DNA of 26,914 nt, from the IMG/VR virus record IMGVR_UViG_3300049893_002901, positions 1 through 26,914 of that record. One strand, given 5' to 3'. Positions 17,457 through 25,195 of this stretch are shown here, piece after piece (position 1 is the first letter of the stretch; every line of letters starts with the position of its first letter). A model generated the notes under the pieces. It was not told the origin of the DNA and ran no database searches. It saw nothing but the letters and a program-made list of their open reading frames with translations. The translations under genes and the position numbers were made by a program. The stretch is from a virus.

Positions 17457-20015
17457 ATGGCAAATATTATCCCAGGAGTTCCACAGCGCACTCAGCCAAG
17501 GGTTTTTGTACGCACTAAGACACTGTCGCGTTCTATTGCTGGCAACACCGGCTCAAGACTTTTGTGTATTATTGGTGAGGGTGAGGCGGAGGAGACATTA
17601 GTCGAATCAGCTCTAGGCTCTGGCGCCGATGGTGTAAATCCAGATTTCTCCGGCTCAAGCACTCCTGACGGTCGTCATTTTCAGATCTCCAAGACCAGCC
17701 TTATCGAAAATAGGACTACTATACTTAAAAACGGCTCACCATTACGGGTACTAGAAGCGCAGATTGATACAGACCCATTTGACTCGCGCTATGACGCTCG
17801 TTTAGAAATCTCCACTGGCCGCATACAATTACAACAGGCATATCTGATAAATCAAGGTGGCACTACAGCTGTTCCGCAATATTGGTCATCGCCATTGACC
17901 AATGCCGGAAATGGAAGCCCTAACCTAACGGCAGATTCACTGGTAGACACCAGCTCGCCAGCAGAAGCATGGACCCTTCGCTGCATATCAGTTATACGCG
18001 ATGGATATGGAGCTATAATCTCCGGCAAGGCCACATTTGCACTATCTGGTTCAGTTAGCGGCGTCATAAAGGATGTAAATGGCAGTCCAATTCGCTGGAA
18101 ATCGGATGGCTATGTTCACAGCAACGAACTTCTAAGCTTCTCCATCTCAGAAGGAGCTGTCCCATTCGATGTGGGTGATCGGTTTACAATTGAAGTTGGA
18201 TCAGGGGTACTGGCTAAGAATGATAATCTGGCTGTGCGATATATTGCAGAGCAGGACCTTAATGACCCAGAGATCTTTGACAGCGGCCAAGCCTTATTTG
18301 CTAAGCACGGTGAGCCTTCAGTAGCAAACTCACTATCACTAGCTTCACAAATGGCCTTTGAGAATGGGGCTCCGCGAATATTAGCGTTGCAAGCTAAGCC
18401 GCCAGTACCGCGCCGCACTAGCGCACAACTACTTGCTGCAGACAATCCACTAACTATTGCAGTTGAGGGAGCTACTGGAAATACCGATAGCTCAGATTGT
18501 ATCTTTCCACTACCATTAGGGGCTAAGCCAGATGGAGATACTGAAGTCCATATCTTCGTGGTTTCTTCAGATGGAACAGAGGAACAGCTAGTTCTCACCA
18601 AGGAGTCATTCTACGACCCTGCATATAATACAATTGCCAATGCATATGCTAACTTTGTACAGGGCGCATTTTCTCAGTCATATACTATGATTGAAGCTTC
18701 AGAAGTAGAAGATAGCGGCTCAGATGGGTATGCGCTTGCGACTACTACGACCGACATCACTTTCCAGTCAGACACAGCATTTTTCTCAGTAGATTTCCTC
18801 GATGCTGGTGAGGATGATACGCTCAAGCAAATCGAGATTATCTCACCAGCCGCTCTCGCCGCAACTTACAATATTTTAAGTGTAGGTGATGGCTATGGCG
18901 ACAATACTACTGTGACAGCTCAGCGTACGTCAGGTACACACACTGCCGGCCTAGGATTCTCAGATGTACAATGGCGTATAATTGATACTGCAGACACTGG
19001 GACATACCTATGTCTAACAGATGATATTGTACAGGATTACCTCACAGCAGGTAAGGGAGTGCGCATTACCTATGTAGATCAAAAAGATGCGGACTTTTTC
19101 GATTCAAACTGGGGCACAGCTCTTGAAAATCTTGAAACAGTAGAGCTGCAGATGTTGGTACCAGTACCATCGGCAACGATATCCAATGTTATACAAGCAG
19201 CTAGAGTACATTGTGAGGTAATGTCTAATGTAGTAAATGCGCGAGAGCGTCACCTTATTACCGGCGCGATCAATGGACTGACTCCAGATAATCTTATCGG
19301 AAGAGAAGATGCTGCAGTAGAAGATATAGGATTGCTAGAAGGCATTCAGGGCGATGATGTTGAGGAAGTGCTTGGTGGCAACATCGAAGATCTAGCCGAT
19401 TACTCGGTCTCCGCAGCATTCGGCAATACATATCGAGTTACCTACATGTGCCCAGATCAGATTGTCAGAAGCATTAACGGAAGCAATACAGTGCTTTCTG
19501 GCCTTTACCTCGCAGCCTGTTTAGGAGGGCATCTGGCCGCGCAAAGTGACTTCGCGCAACCAGTAACCTTTAAGACTCTTGCAGGATTTAATATTCTACG
19601 CGATCGACAATATCGTCAAGTTGTTCTTGATGAGCTGGCAGATGCCGGGGTCTGTGTGGTTCAACCAGTTGCTGGCGGAGGAAAGATTCTACATGGCCTT
19701 ACCACCACTCAATCTGGTGCACCAGAAGAAGAAGAGATTTCAATTGTCCACATTCGTGATGCTACAGCCAGAGCCCTACGTAGCGCAGTAGACCCGTTTA
19801 TAGGCACCGTAGCTGGGCCTACGACCATACCGTCAATCACCTCAGCGGTCAAAAATACGCTCGAGGAACTTGTTACACAGGGACTTTTGACAGGTTTCTT
19901 CAATTTACAAGTCAAGCGCAATCCGATTGAACCGCGACAATACGATGTTAGTGTAACCATTGCACCGGCTACCCCAATTAACTGGGTATTTGTCGACGTA
20001 ACAGTTACAATATAA
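17457..20015 (+). CDS. Contractile tail sheath protein (852 aa)
   Basis: Forms the contractile sheath around the tail tube. ATG at 17457 with a strong AAGGAGA site. The N terminus has IIPGVPQRTQPRVFVRT, the entry typical of large-phage sheaths. The middle (about residues 160-560) is a set of inserted beta domains exposed on the sheath surface. The conserved C-terminal sheath domain spans about residues 620-852: YMCPDQIVRSINGS, then FKTLAGFNILRDRQYRQVV, then a final NLQVKRNPIEPRQYDVSV strand. That terminal strand normally joins neighbouring subunits. Length is at the large end for sheaths, as in big myoviruses. Ile codons are more often ATT or ATC than in the fibre genes, consistent with high expression. 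Four Asp-Gly-Tyr motifs occur, all in the inserted middle domains. The tube gene follows 32 bases downstream. Confidence 0.93.
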   Translation: MANIIPGVPQRTQPRVFVRTKTLSRSIAGNTGSRLLCIIGEGEAEETLVESALGSGADGVNPDFSGSSTPDGRHFQISKTSLIENRTTILKNGSPLRVLEAQIDTDPFDSRYDARLEISTGRIQLQQAYLINQGGTTAVPQYWSSPLTNAGNGSPNLTADSLVDTSSPAEAWTLRCISVIRDGYGAIISGKATFALSGSVSGVIKDVNGSPIRWKSDGYVHSNELLSFSISEGAVPFDVGDRFTIEVGSGVLAKNDNLAVRYIAEQDLNDPEIFDSGQALFAKHGEPSVANSLSLASQMAFENGAPRILALQAKPPVPRRTSAQLLAADNPLTIAVEGATGNTDSSDCIFPLPLGAKPDGDTEVHIFVVSSDGTEEQLVLTKESFYDPAYNTIANAYANFVQGAFSQSYTMIEASEVEDSGSDGYALATTTTDITFQSDTAFFSVDFLDAGEDDTLKQIEIISPAALAATYNILSVGDGYGDNTTVTAQRTSGTHTAGLGFSDVQWRIIDTADTGTYLCLTDDIVQDYLTAGKGVRITYVDQKDADFFDSNWGTALENLETVELQMLVPVPSATISNVIQAARVHCEVMSNVVNARERHLITGAINGLTPDNLIGREDAAVEDIGLLEGIQGDDVEEVLGGNIEDLADYSVSAAFGNTYRVTYMCPDQIVRSINGSNTVLSGLYLAACLGGHLAAQSDFAQPVTFKTLAGFNILRDRQYRQVVLDELADAGVCVVQPVAGGGKILHGLTTTQSGAPEEEEISIVHIRDATARALRSAVDPFIGTVAGPTTIPSITSAVKNTLEELVTQGLLTGFFNLQVKRNPIEPRQYDVSVTIAPATPINWVFVDVTVTI

Positions 20016-20047
20016 TTAATGAGAAGAGTGGATTGAGGAGAGAATAA

Positions 20048-20725
20048 ATGGCATATCCAAATACAAATTCAAGACTTGAGACGTTCATCTCAACATCGCT
20101 ATCAACTCAGATTCTAGTTGAAGTAGATGGTAAGAAAGTCGGCGCACTGCAGAATATGACGATTAATCAAAATCGTTCTGTGATGCGCGTTAGTGAAATT
20201 GGGTTTGATGGTGTTCTAGAGGTGGTGCCTAACTCTGCGCCGGAAATAGAGTTGAGTGTTTCAAGGATTACCTTCGACGGACTAAGTCTGCCGCTTGCAT
20301 TTGGCCGACCATTCCATAATATAAAATCACAACGCATTCCATTTACAATCAAAGTATTTGATATGATGTATGCGCAGGCAGGCGAGGCACCAGACTTCTC
20401 TCCAGTAGAAAACTCCCCCGGCATGATTATACATGAATATAAAAACTGTTGGTTTACGCGACTTAGCGGAAGCTATCAAATACGAGAGTATATAATAACA
20501 CAAGAAGCCACTATTGTTCCAGAGGATGTAGTTACTTATTTTGCTAATGGCACCACATCTCCAGCACTTCCAGCTAATGATTTCTTTAGCGGTTATCTTG
20601 GTGGGCCAGGAGCAGATAATTTAGCTTATAATATTGAAACCACAACAGACGTCGGTAGAAGGGGTACGCTCGATGCTGCATCATTAGGCCTGTTTCTTAA
20701 TGACTCACCGATATTTGGCGGATAA
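20048..20725 (+). CDS. Tail tube protein (225 aa)
   Basis: ATG at 20048 follows GAGGAGAGA. Position directly after the sheath and before chaperone and tape measure is the standard place of the tube gene. The sequence begins with a strand-rich region (STQILVEVDGKKVGALQN) followed by QNRSVMRVSEIGFDGVLEVV, the type of start seen in contractile-tail tube subunits, and continues with paired strands (IELSVSRITFDGLSL, HEYKNCWFTRLSGSYQ). There is no membrane segment or signal. The C-terminal 60 residues (PALPANDFFSGYLGGPG) are loop-like, perhaps a surface extension. Expected to stack as hexameric rings inside the sheath and on the tape measure. The assignment is strong from context and size, moderate from sequence alone. 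Confidence 0.85.
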   Translation: MAYPNTNSRLETFISTSLSTQILVEVDGKKVGALQNMTINQNRSVMRVSEIGFDGVLEVVPNSAPEIELSVSRITFDGLSLPLAFGRPFHNIKSQRIPFTIKVFDMMYAQAGEAPDFSPVENSPGMIIHEYKNCWFTRLSGSYQIREYIITQEATIVPEDVVTYFANGTTSPALPANDFFSGYLGGPGADNLAYNIETTTDVGRRGTLDAASLGLFLNDSPIFGG

Positions 20726-20749
20726 TAATTAATATTCCTCACACCTGAT

Positions 20750-20788
20750 ATACCTAGGATGTATATGCATCTTAGGTATTTTTGTTTT
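20750..20788 (+). terminator. Rho-independent terminator after tube gene
   Basis: A 12-base stem, 20750-20761 (ATACCTAGGATG) against 20768-20779 (CATCTTAGGTAT), pairs fully with one G-U pair around a 6-base loop. It is followed directly by TTTTTGTTTT. It lies 24 bases after the tube stop and probably lowers expression of the downstream genes relative to sheath and tube. Confidence 0.9.
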
Positions 20789-20798
20789 AGAGGTTAGA

Positions 20799-21014
20799 TT
20801 GAATAAATCACTATCAACAAAATTAGATAATAAAGATGAAACACTTAAGTCCAGGCTGCAGATAATAGTAGATGACATACTAAAAGATTTAAACTCGCAG
20901 GAGATTATTCCTACGATAGATTATAATATAGAGATCAGACAAGAACCTGGATGTCCAGCAACTTATGAAGTTAGAATATCATTTATACCACTCATTCCGT
21001 TGTATTTACCCTAG
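20799..21014 (+). CDS. Small hypothetical protein (71 aa, TTG start)
   Basis: TTG at 20799 follows AGAGGT with short spacing and begins MNKSLSTKLDNKDE. Residues 8-35 form an amphipathic helix (LKSRLQIIVDDILKDLN), then two likely strands (IDYNIEIRQEPG, TYEVRISFIPLIPLYLP). No known family is recognised. It sits between the terminator and the chaperone gene, so it depends on readthrough or its own unseen promoter. The TTG start, short length and lack of an identified family keep confidence moderate, but frame, ribosome site and composition look like coding sequence. Confidence 0.6.
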   Translation: MNKSLSTKLDNKDETLKSRLQIIVDDILKDLNSQEIIPTIDYNIEIRQEPGCPATYEVRISFIPLIPLYLP

Positions 21015-21034
21015 ATGTATATATCTAAGATATA
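21008..21034 (+). repeat. Degenerate copy of the terminator hairpin sequence
   Basis: ACCCTAGATGTATATATCT and the following AAGATA resemble the upstream terminator (ACCTAGGATGTATATGCATC, then TTAGGTAT). Only a 5-bp stem (21012-21016 with 21023-21027) remains and there is no T-run, so I do not call a terminator. The two related elements flank the 71-aa gene, whose stop codon lies in this copy. Confidence 0.45.
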
Positions 21035-21055
21035 ACAATTCTACGGAGTATAGAA

Positions 21056-21652
21056 ATGAAGATATCCCATCCGTCACAACCACATGTATCACATGGTACA
21101 CATTCAGCACACTCTGGTCCCAAGGTATATACTGTAGCCCCGCCTGATGATGAAGAGTTGTTTGAGCGACAAATGGCCGAAATAGAACAGGCCACAGATC
21201 AAGCACAATCTGGCGAAGAACAAGTTGAATCAAAAGTGATGCCGGAAGATCCACTTCTCAAGAAGGAAGTCGAAAAAAAGATGGCTTTTGAGAAGCTTAT
21301 GTTTCTCAGCCAGCCACACACCAAAGAGATCGAGTATGGCGGACTTACATTTAAATTCAAAGTATTAACTTCAAATGATAATGCTAAAATATTAGATTTG
21401 CTACACGAATCTAATATGACTGAGATTTATCAGGCTTCAGTGATGGGCCTAGCCGCATCTTTGCTATCGGTAAACGATATACCATTTGAAAGCTTTTATA
21501 CTGGTGAAGAGCAGATTTCTAACGTATTATTACGCAAGTACTCTGAACTATCACGCTGGCCGGCATTCATGGTTACAGCTCTAACGGCATTCTCTGCTAG
21601 CGTTCAGCGAGAAACCGAGAAGGAGTTTGGCAAAAGTTTTTTAGACAAATAA
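21056..21652 (+). CDS. Tail assembly chaperone, short form (198 aa)
   Basis: The zero-frame product of a two-frame tail chaperone (role of lambda gpG). ATG at 21056 follows CGGAG. The N-terminal 20 residues are His-rich (HPSQPHVSHGTHSAHSG); an acidic region follows (DDEELFERQMAEIEQATDQA). The folded part (residues 75-190) contains TKEIEYGGLTFKFKVLTSND, ASLLSVNDIPFE and LRKYSELSRWPAFMV, a helix-rich layout known for chaperones of contractile-tailed phages. It ends FGKSFLDK just after a slippery site at 21637-21643. Position between tube and tape measure is diagnostic. Known role of the family: binds the tape measure and recruits tube subunits, and is absent from the finished tail. Confidence 0.85.
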   Translation: MKISHPSQPHVSHGTHSAHSGPKVYTVAPPDDEELFERQMAEIEQATDQAQSGEEQVESKVMPEDPLLKKEVEKKMAFEKLMFLSQPHTKEIEYGGLTFKFKVLTSNDNAKILDLLHESNMTEIYQASVMGLAASLLSVNDIPFESFYTGEEQISNVLLRKYSELSRWPAFMVTALTAFSASVQRETEKEFGKSFLDK

Positions 21653-21978
21653 CCTCTGATTCTACTCACCGAATTAGATGGGAATTGTCAAAGACATGGG
21701 GAGTGCCAGTATCAGATAGTAAGATTGCCTCACTATCTATTGTAGAATTGCAGTGGTATGCTTGTATGATTGAGCATGATCTGCAAGAAGCATCTAATAA
21801 AACAATAGAATACATAGAATACCTTGCAGCATTTGCAGAGCCAGATGTCGTTGAGCGCGTTCGCAAAGAGCGTGAAAATGCAAAAACTCGGCCAGAAAGT
21901 GACCCGGAAGTTTTTGCAAGCGTTCTAGCTAAACATTTTGGCAAGGAACTGAGCAAAGAAGAGTTGATCAATGGCTGA
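21056..21978 (+). CDS. Tail assembly chaperone, -1 frameshift fusion (about 307 aa)
   Basis: Reading the zero frame through 21643 and continuing in the -1 frame from 21643 yields RQITSDSTHRIRWELSKTWG with no stop until TGA at 21976-21978. That gives 196 plus 111 residues. The -1 extension (IASLSIVELQWYACMIEHDL, then KERENAKTRPESDPEVF) has no ribosome site or ATG of its own; a TTG at 21685 is the only nearby candidate and would discard the RIRWEL stretch. The family makes both a short form and a fusion in a fixed ratio (lambda gpG and gpGT); here the fusion would be the minor product. The last 8 bases overlap the tape-measure start at 21971, so translation is likely coupled. Confidence 0.85.
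21637..21681 (+). promoter_or_regulatory. Programmed -1 frameshift site: slippery heptamer plus hairpin
   Basis: T TTT TTA (21637-21643) is a canonical X XXY YYZ heptamer, in phase with the chaperone frame. Downstream, TCTGATTC (21655-21662) pairs with GAATTAGA (21671-21678) as an 8-bp stem with one G-U pair. CC (21653-21654) can add two pairs with GG (21680-21681) across a bulged T. The loop is 8 bases. The spacer from heptamer to stem is 9 to 11 bases, at the upper end of the range for stimulatory structures. The zero-frame stop at 21650-21652 is 6 bases after the heptamer. Confidence 0.85.
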
Positions 21979-24187
21979 TCCGACAAACCCAACAGACCTG
22001 CCAGATCCGGCTACGCTGCAAAAAATACAGCAAATATTTTCTCATATAGTTGAGCTAGCCAAGCAGTTACCGGGAATAGCCAAATCCGGCTCTGGAATAT
22101 TTGATAATGTTGGTGCTAGTGCGCAGAAATCAGAGCGACAAGTACGCGATTTGCTAAATGGTGCAAATGAATTTTTCGATAAAATAGTTAAAGGCAGTAG
22201 AGAGGCAGGTCATGCTCTTGCCGACTTTAGTATAAAGAATATTGGAGACGAGCTATTAGCCGCAGCAAAGATTGATAAGACGTTGCTTGCATCATCTTTG
22301 CATGGAGCATTTGATGCTATGCTAACAGAAGCCAGGGTTGGCACAGATAAAATGAATAGATTAATCTCAGCTAATAGAATTAATCTCGCAGATGCCCTAG
22401 TATTTAACTTAACGTCATCAGCGATGAGTTCGCTATTATCTCCTATTACAGACCTAGAATCAAAGATCACTGATAAGGTCAAAGGTATTGCTCCATCTAT
22501 AATGAATCTAGGCGGCACTGGTGATAGAGCCGGTATGGGCAGAGGAGCATTTGATGAACAAGTAGAGGAAGCGCTAGCTGGCTCAGCAAGAGCAGCAAGA
22601 GAGCTCGGTGTATCAACTGATGTCACAAATAGAGCATTGAATACATTGACTAGTGCAGGAGTAGCTGCTTATGAGGTATTTGGCAACCTAAATCAGCAGG
22701 TAGCTGACTCAGATACCCATTTAAATGGGCTGGCAGCATCATTAACCCTCTCTAGCGCAACTGGGCTTGAGATGGATAAAATTGCAGAATATACGCAGCA
22801 GAGTATTCGTCAACTTGGAAGAGCCGCCACTGACACAGGAGCTATGTTTGCAGCTTTATCGTTGGCTCAACGAGGTACGGGATTATCGATGTCATCGGTC
22901 TCTGACGAAGTTATGGGTTCGGCCTCATCGCTCAGGTATTATGGCACATCAGTAGAAAGTCTAGCAAATACATTTAATGCCTTTACTACCTCAGTAGGCA
23001 AAAATAAGCAACTACTAGGCAAAGAATTATTTAAAGACACTATCACACAGATAGAAAATATGTCATTTGGTATGAGAGCATTTTTAGGAATGCAATCTCA
23101 AGTAGGTAAAGGACGCGGCGCTATAGATGCCGGACTAGAAGTAGAGCAGGCCCTTGCTGAAGGCAGGACGGGTGAAATATTTACGGCAATCAGAGAGCAG
23201 CTAGAGCGCGTTGGCGGTGGGCAAGTACTAACTAGACAACAGGCTCTCGATACGAATCAGGGCAGCCAGTATCTGCTTCAAAGGCAGCTACTACAAAGTA
23301 TGCTAGGGCCAATGGACGCTGGTAAAGCAGATACTACACTTGGCATATTGCAACGAGGAGAGGTAGAGAGAGCTACTGAGGTTTTTGCCAAACCGCAAGA
23401 TATAGAGACTAGACGACAACAGCTACTAGAATCTGGTCAGCATAGAATAGAGATGGAGACCGGCGCAGTGCAAGGGGAAATAAATAAAATGCGCGCACGG
23501 GAAGCCGAAGGTATTGGTAAGATGGTATCGGCTTATGGAGAGGCTACGGCTTCATTAAAAGACATCGCATCCTCCCTCTTAAAACATGTAGAGCCAGTAT
23601 TTAGAATGGCATACGATGCAACGGCAGGCATTAAGGGCAGGTCTAAGGAAGCAGAGTATGCTACCTCTGATATGCTAAAAAATCCATTAATGCTTGATAC
23701 CGCTCCTTCTCTAGAGACTATTAGAGAGCAAGGATCATTAGTGCCTTTTACCCAAGATATTGCAAATGCTCCTTCAATAGCACCTACAATAGGAGACATA
23801 GCTGGAGCACCCAATATAACTCCTACAACTAGAGAAGTGGCCAATGCGATGTCCCCATTTACTCAACTCTCTGATACTTATAGTAATAATAACCTAAGTA
23901 TTGATGCTGGAACCCTCAATACTATTAGAGATTATTTATTACAACAATCACAACAGCAAATAGATATACGCGCCCCAAATATACCCGCTCCAACAGCTCC
24001 TATTACAGAGCAGCCGGCAGTGTTACAGCAAGCTGCTACAACCAATGGTCCAACGGCACTTCAGTTTGAAGCACAGGAGCTAAAAATACCAATCTCATTT
24101 AAGATAGATGGAGATAGCATCAAGGCTGTTATTTCAACAGTAAATAAAGACCTGATAGTACAAATAAAGAAATCAATTATAATATAG
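21971..24187 (+). CDS. Tail tape measure protein (738 aa)
   Basis: ATG at 21971 lies in the last 8 bases of the chaperone fusion frame. The protein is helix-rich, with long Ala/Gln/Leu heptad-like stretches (LQKIQQIFSHIVELAKQLPG, ARELGVSTDVTNRALNTLTS, REQLERVGGGQVLTRQQAL). A block around residues 255-340 (GLEMDKIAEYTQQSIRQLGR, SLRYYGTSVESLANTFNAF) is of the kind seen in tape measures of large myoviruses. The C-terminal 130 residues are low-complexity Pro/Thr/Ala (APNIPAPTAPITEQP), then a short strand-rich end. No lysozyme or peptidase domain and no convincing membrane segment is seen. In this class length sets tail length; at about 0.15 nm per residue, 738 residues predict a tail of roughly 110 nm, using a family rule of thumb. 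Confidence 0.85.
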   Translation: MADPTNPTDLPDPATLQKIQQIFSHIVELAKQLPGIAKSGSGIFDNVGASAQKSERQVRDLLNGANEFFDKIVKGSREAGHALADFSIKNIGDELLAAAKIDKTLLASSLHGAFDAMLTEARVGTDKMNRLISANRINLADALVFNLTSSAMSSLLSPITDLESKITDKVKGIAPSIMNLGGTGDRAGMGRGAFDEQVEEALAGSARAARELGVSTDVTNRALNTLTSAGVAAYEVFGNLNQQVADSDTHLNGLAASLTLSSATGLEMDKIAEYTQQSIRQLGRAATDTGAMFAALSLAQRGTGLSMSSVSDEVMGSASSLRYYGTSVESLANTFNAFTTSVGKNKQLLGKELFKDTITQIENMSFGMRAFLGMQSQVGKGRGAIDAGLEVEQALAEGRTGEIFTAIREQLERVGGGQVLTRQQALDTNQGSQYLLQRQLLQSMLGPMDAGKADTTLGILQRGEVERATEVFAKPQDIETRRQQLLESGQHRIEMETGAVQGEINKMRAREAEGIGKMVSAYGEATASLKDIASSLLKHVEPVFRMAYDATAGIKGRSKEAEYATSDMLKNPLMLDTAPSLETIREQGSLVPFTQDIANAPSIAPTIGDIAGAPNITPTTREVANAMSPFTQLSDTYSNNNLSIDAGTLNTIRDYLLQQSQQQIDIRAPNIPAPTAPITEQPAVLQQAATTNGPTALQFEAQELKIPISFKIDGDSIKAVISTVNKDLIVQIKKSIII

Positions 24188-24203
24188 TATTATCGGAGCA
24201 CCA

Positions 24204-25181
24204 ATGGCATATCAACCACTAGATCCATTTCCACCAGAGCCTACGTTAGCGAATCCAGAGTTGCTAGCAAATCGGTCAGCGGCTATTCGAGCTTCATCTG
24301 GCAAAGTAAATGCTTCAATTCTAAATCTCATCGATCGCCCACACGTAGGACGAGTCGTACGGGAAATGGTAACATGGAGGACCCCACATTTAGGTTATGT
24401 GCAGATGTACATAAATCCTCAGCAAATTAAAATAATGCATTCCAAGGTAATACAGCATGTTAGAACCAAAGGGGGCTTTATTATACAGTATGGTGGAGAA
24501 AATTTAGATCAAATTATTATTAATGGAACGACGGGCTCAGCTGGTATGGAAGGTATTAATATACTCAAAGCCATATATCGTTCGGAACAACTTGCATTCG
24601 AGGGTATAGCTGCAGCTCTAGAGGAACAACTATCTAATGTTCAATTAGATCAATCAATAGGTAGTATACTTACTAGTGCGCAACAATCTGGAAGTGCAGC
24701 GGGCAGCGGTTTTCTTGTTGGACAGAACGTACTGCAGATTACATCACAGTTATTTAACGGATTAAATCACCCCCGCCCTACACTAGCCTCTCTGGCATCT
24801 AATATAGATATGTTCTTTCAAGGTATACTATATCGCGGATATTTTAAAAGCTTTAGCGTCACAGAATCAGTACAAAAGCTAGGGTGGTTTGATTACGATA
24901 TTGAGTTTAACGCCTATGCGACTCAGGGTTCAAGACATAACTTTATGCCATGGCATAAACAACCCGAAGGTCCAGCAGGGCCGTCAAATCCATATAGTTT
25001 TACTGAATTAGATCAGCCAATTGGAGCGCTTGAAGTCGATAGCGAAGCGGGAGAGGTTAGAGGCGGAGCAGACCATTCAAATAGCAAAGTAAGTCAGACG
25101 CTGATCGATAGTCGCAATGCAGCAGCCAGTCCCAATGGCGAAAACATTCTTGATATAGATTTACTCAACAGCTTTCTATAA
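24204..25181 (+). CDS. Baseplate / hub-proximal virion protein (325 aa)
   Basis: ATG at 24204 follows CGGAGCACC, 16 bases after the tape measure. Residues 45-115 contain a beta core (HLGYVQMYINPQQIKIMHSK, KGGFIIQYGGENLDQIIING, TTGSAGMEG). This arrangement, right after a tape measure, belongs to distal-tail or baseplate hub-associated proteins in contractile-tailed phages. The middle (residues 118-190) is Ser/Gln/Ala-rich helix. A second strand region (YRGYFKSFSVTESVQKLGWF) supports a two-domain beta protein. The C terminus (residues 255-325) is acidic and loop-like. Known neighbours of this kind link the tube tip to the baseplate wedges. Exact family not certain; virion location strongly supported by synteny. 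Confidence 0.75.
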   Translation: MAYQPLDPFPPEPTLANPELLANRSAAIRASSGKVNASILNLIDRPHVGRVVREMVTWRTPHLGYVQMYINPQQIKIMHSKVIQHVRTKGGFIIQYGGENLDQIIINGTTGSAGMEGINILKAIYRSEQLAFEGIAAALEEQLSNVQLDQSIGSILTSAQQSGSAAGSGFLVGQNVLQITSQLFNGLNHPRPTLASLASNIDMFFQGILYRGYFKSFSVTESVQKLGWFDYDIEFNAYATQGSRHNFMPWHKQPEGPAGPSNPYSFTELDQPIGALEVDSEAGEVRGGADHSNSKVSQTLIDSRNAAASPNGENILDIDLLNSFL

Positions 25182-25195
25182 GATAGAGGTAGTTA

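Noticed and set aside
3772-18896. Asp-Gly-Tyr as a DNA-level motif (Chi-like, packaging or methylation site)
   Set aside because: The third codon positions vary freely and the copies are always in the reading frame, which a DNA signal would not require.
20965-21147. Plus-strand 60-codon frame bridging the small gene and the chaperone
   Set aside because: It overlaps both genes out of frame and is rich in Tyr/Cys/Thr without structure; it is a shadow.
21685-21978. Independent 97-aa gene with TTG start
   Set aside because: No ribosome site; the frame is open back to the slippery heptamer and the RIRWEL stretch upstream is coding-like, so it is the frameshifted extension of the chaperone.
22767-22955. 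Plus-strand open frame inside the tape measure
   Set aside because: It overlaps a well-supported gene in another frame and has no ribosome site; its residue make-up is unlike the neighbours.
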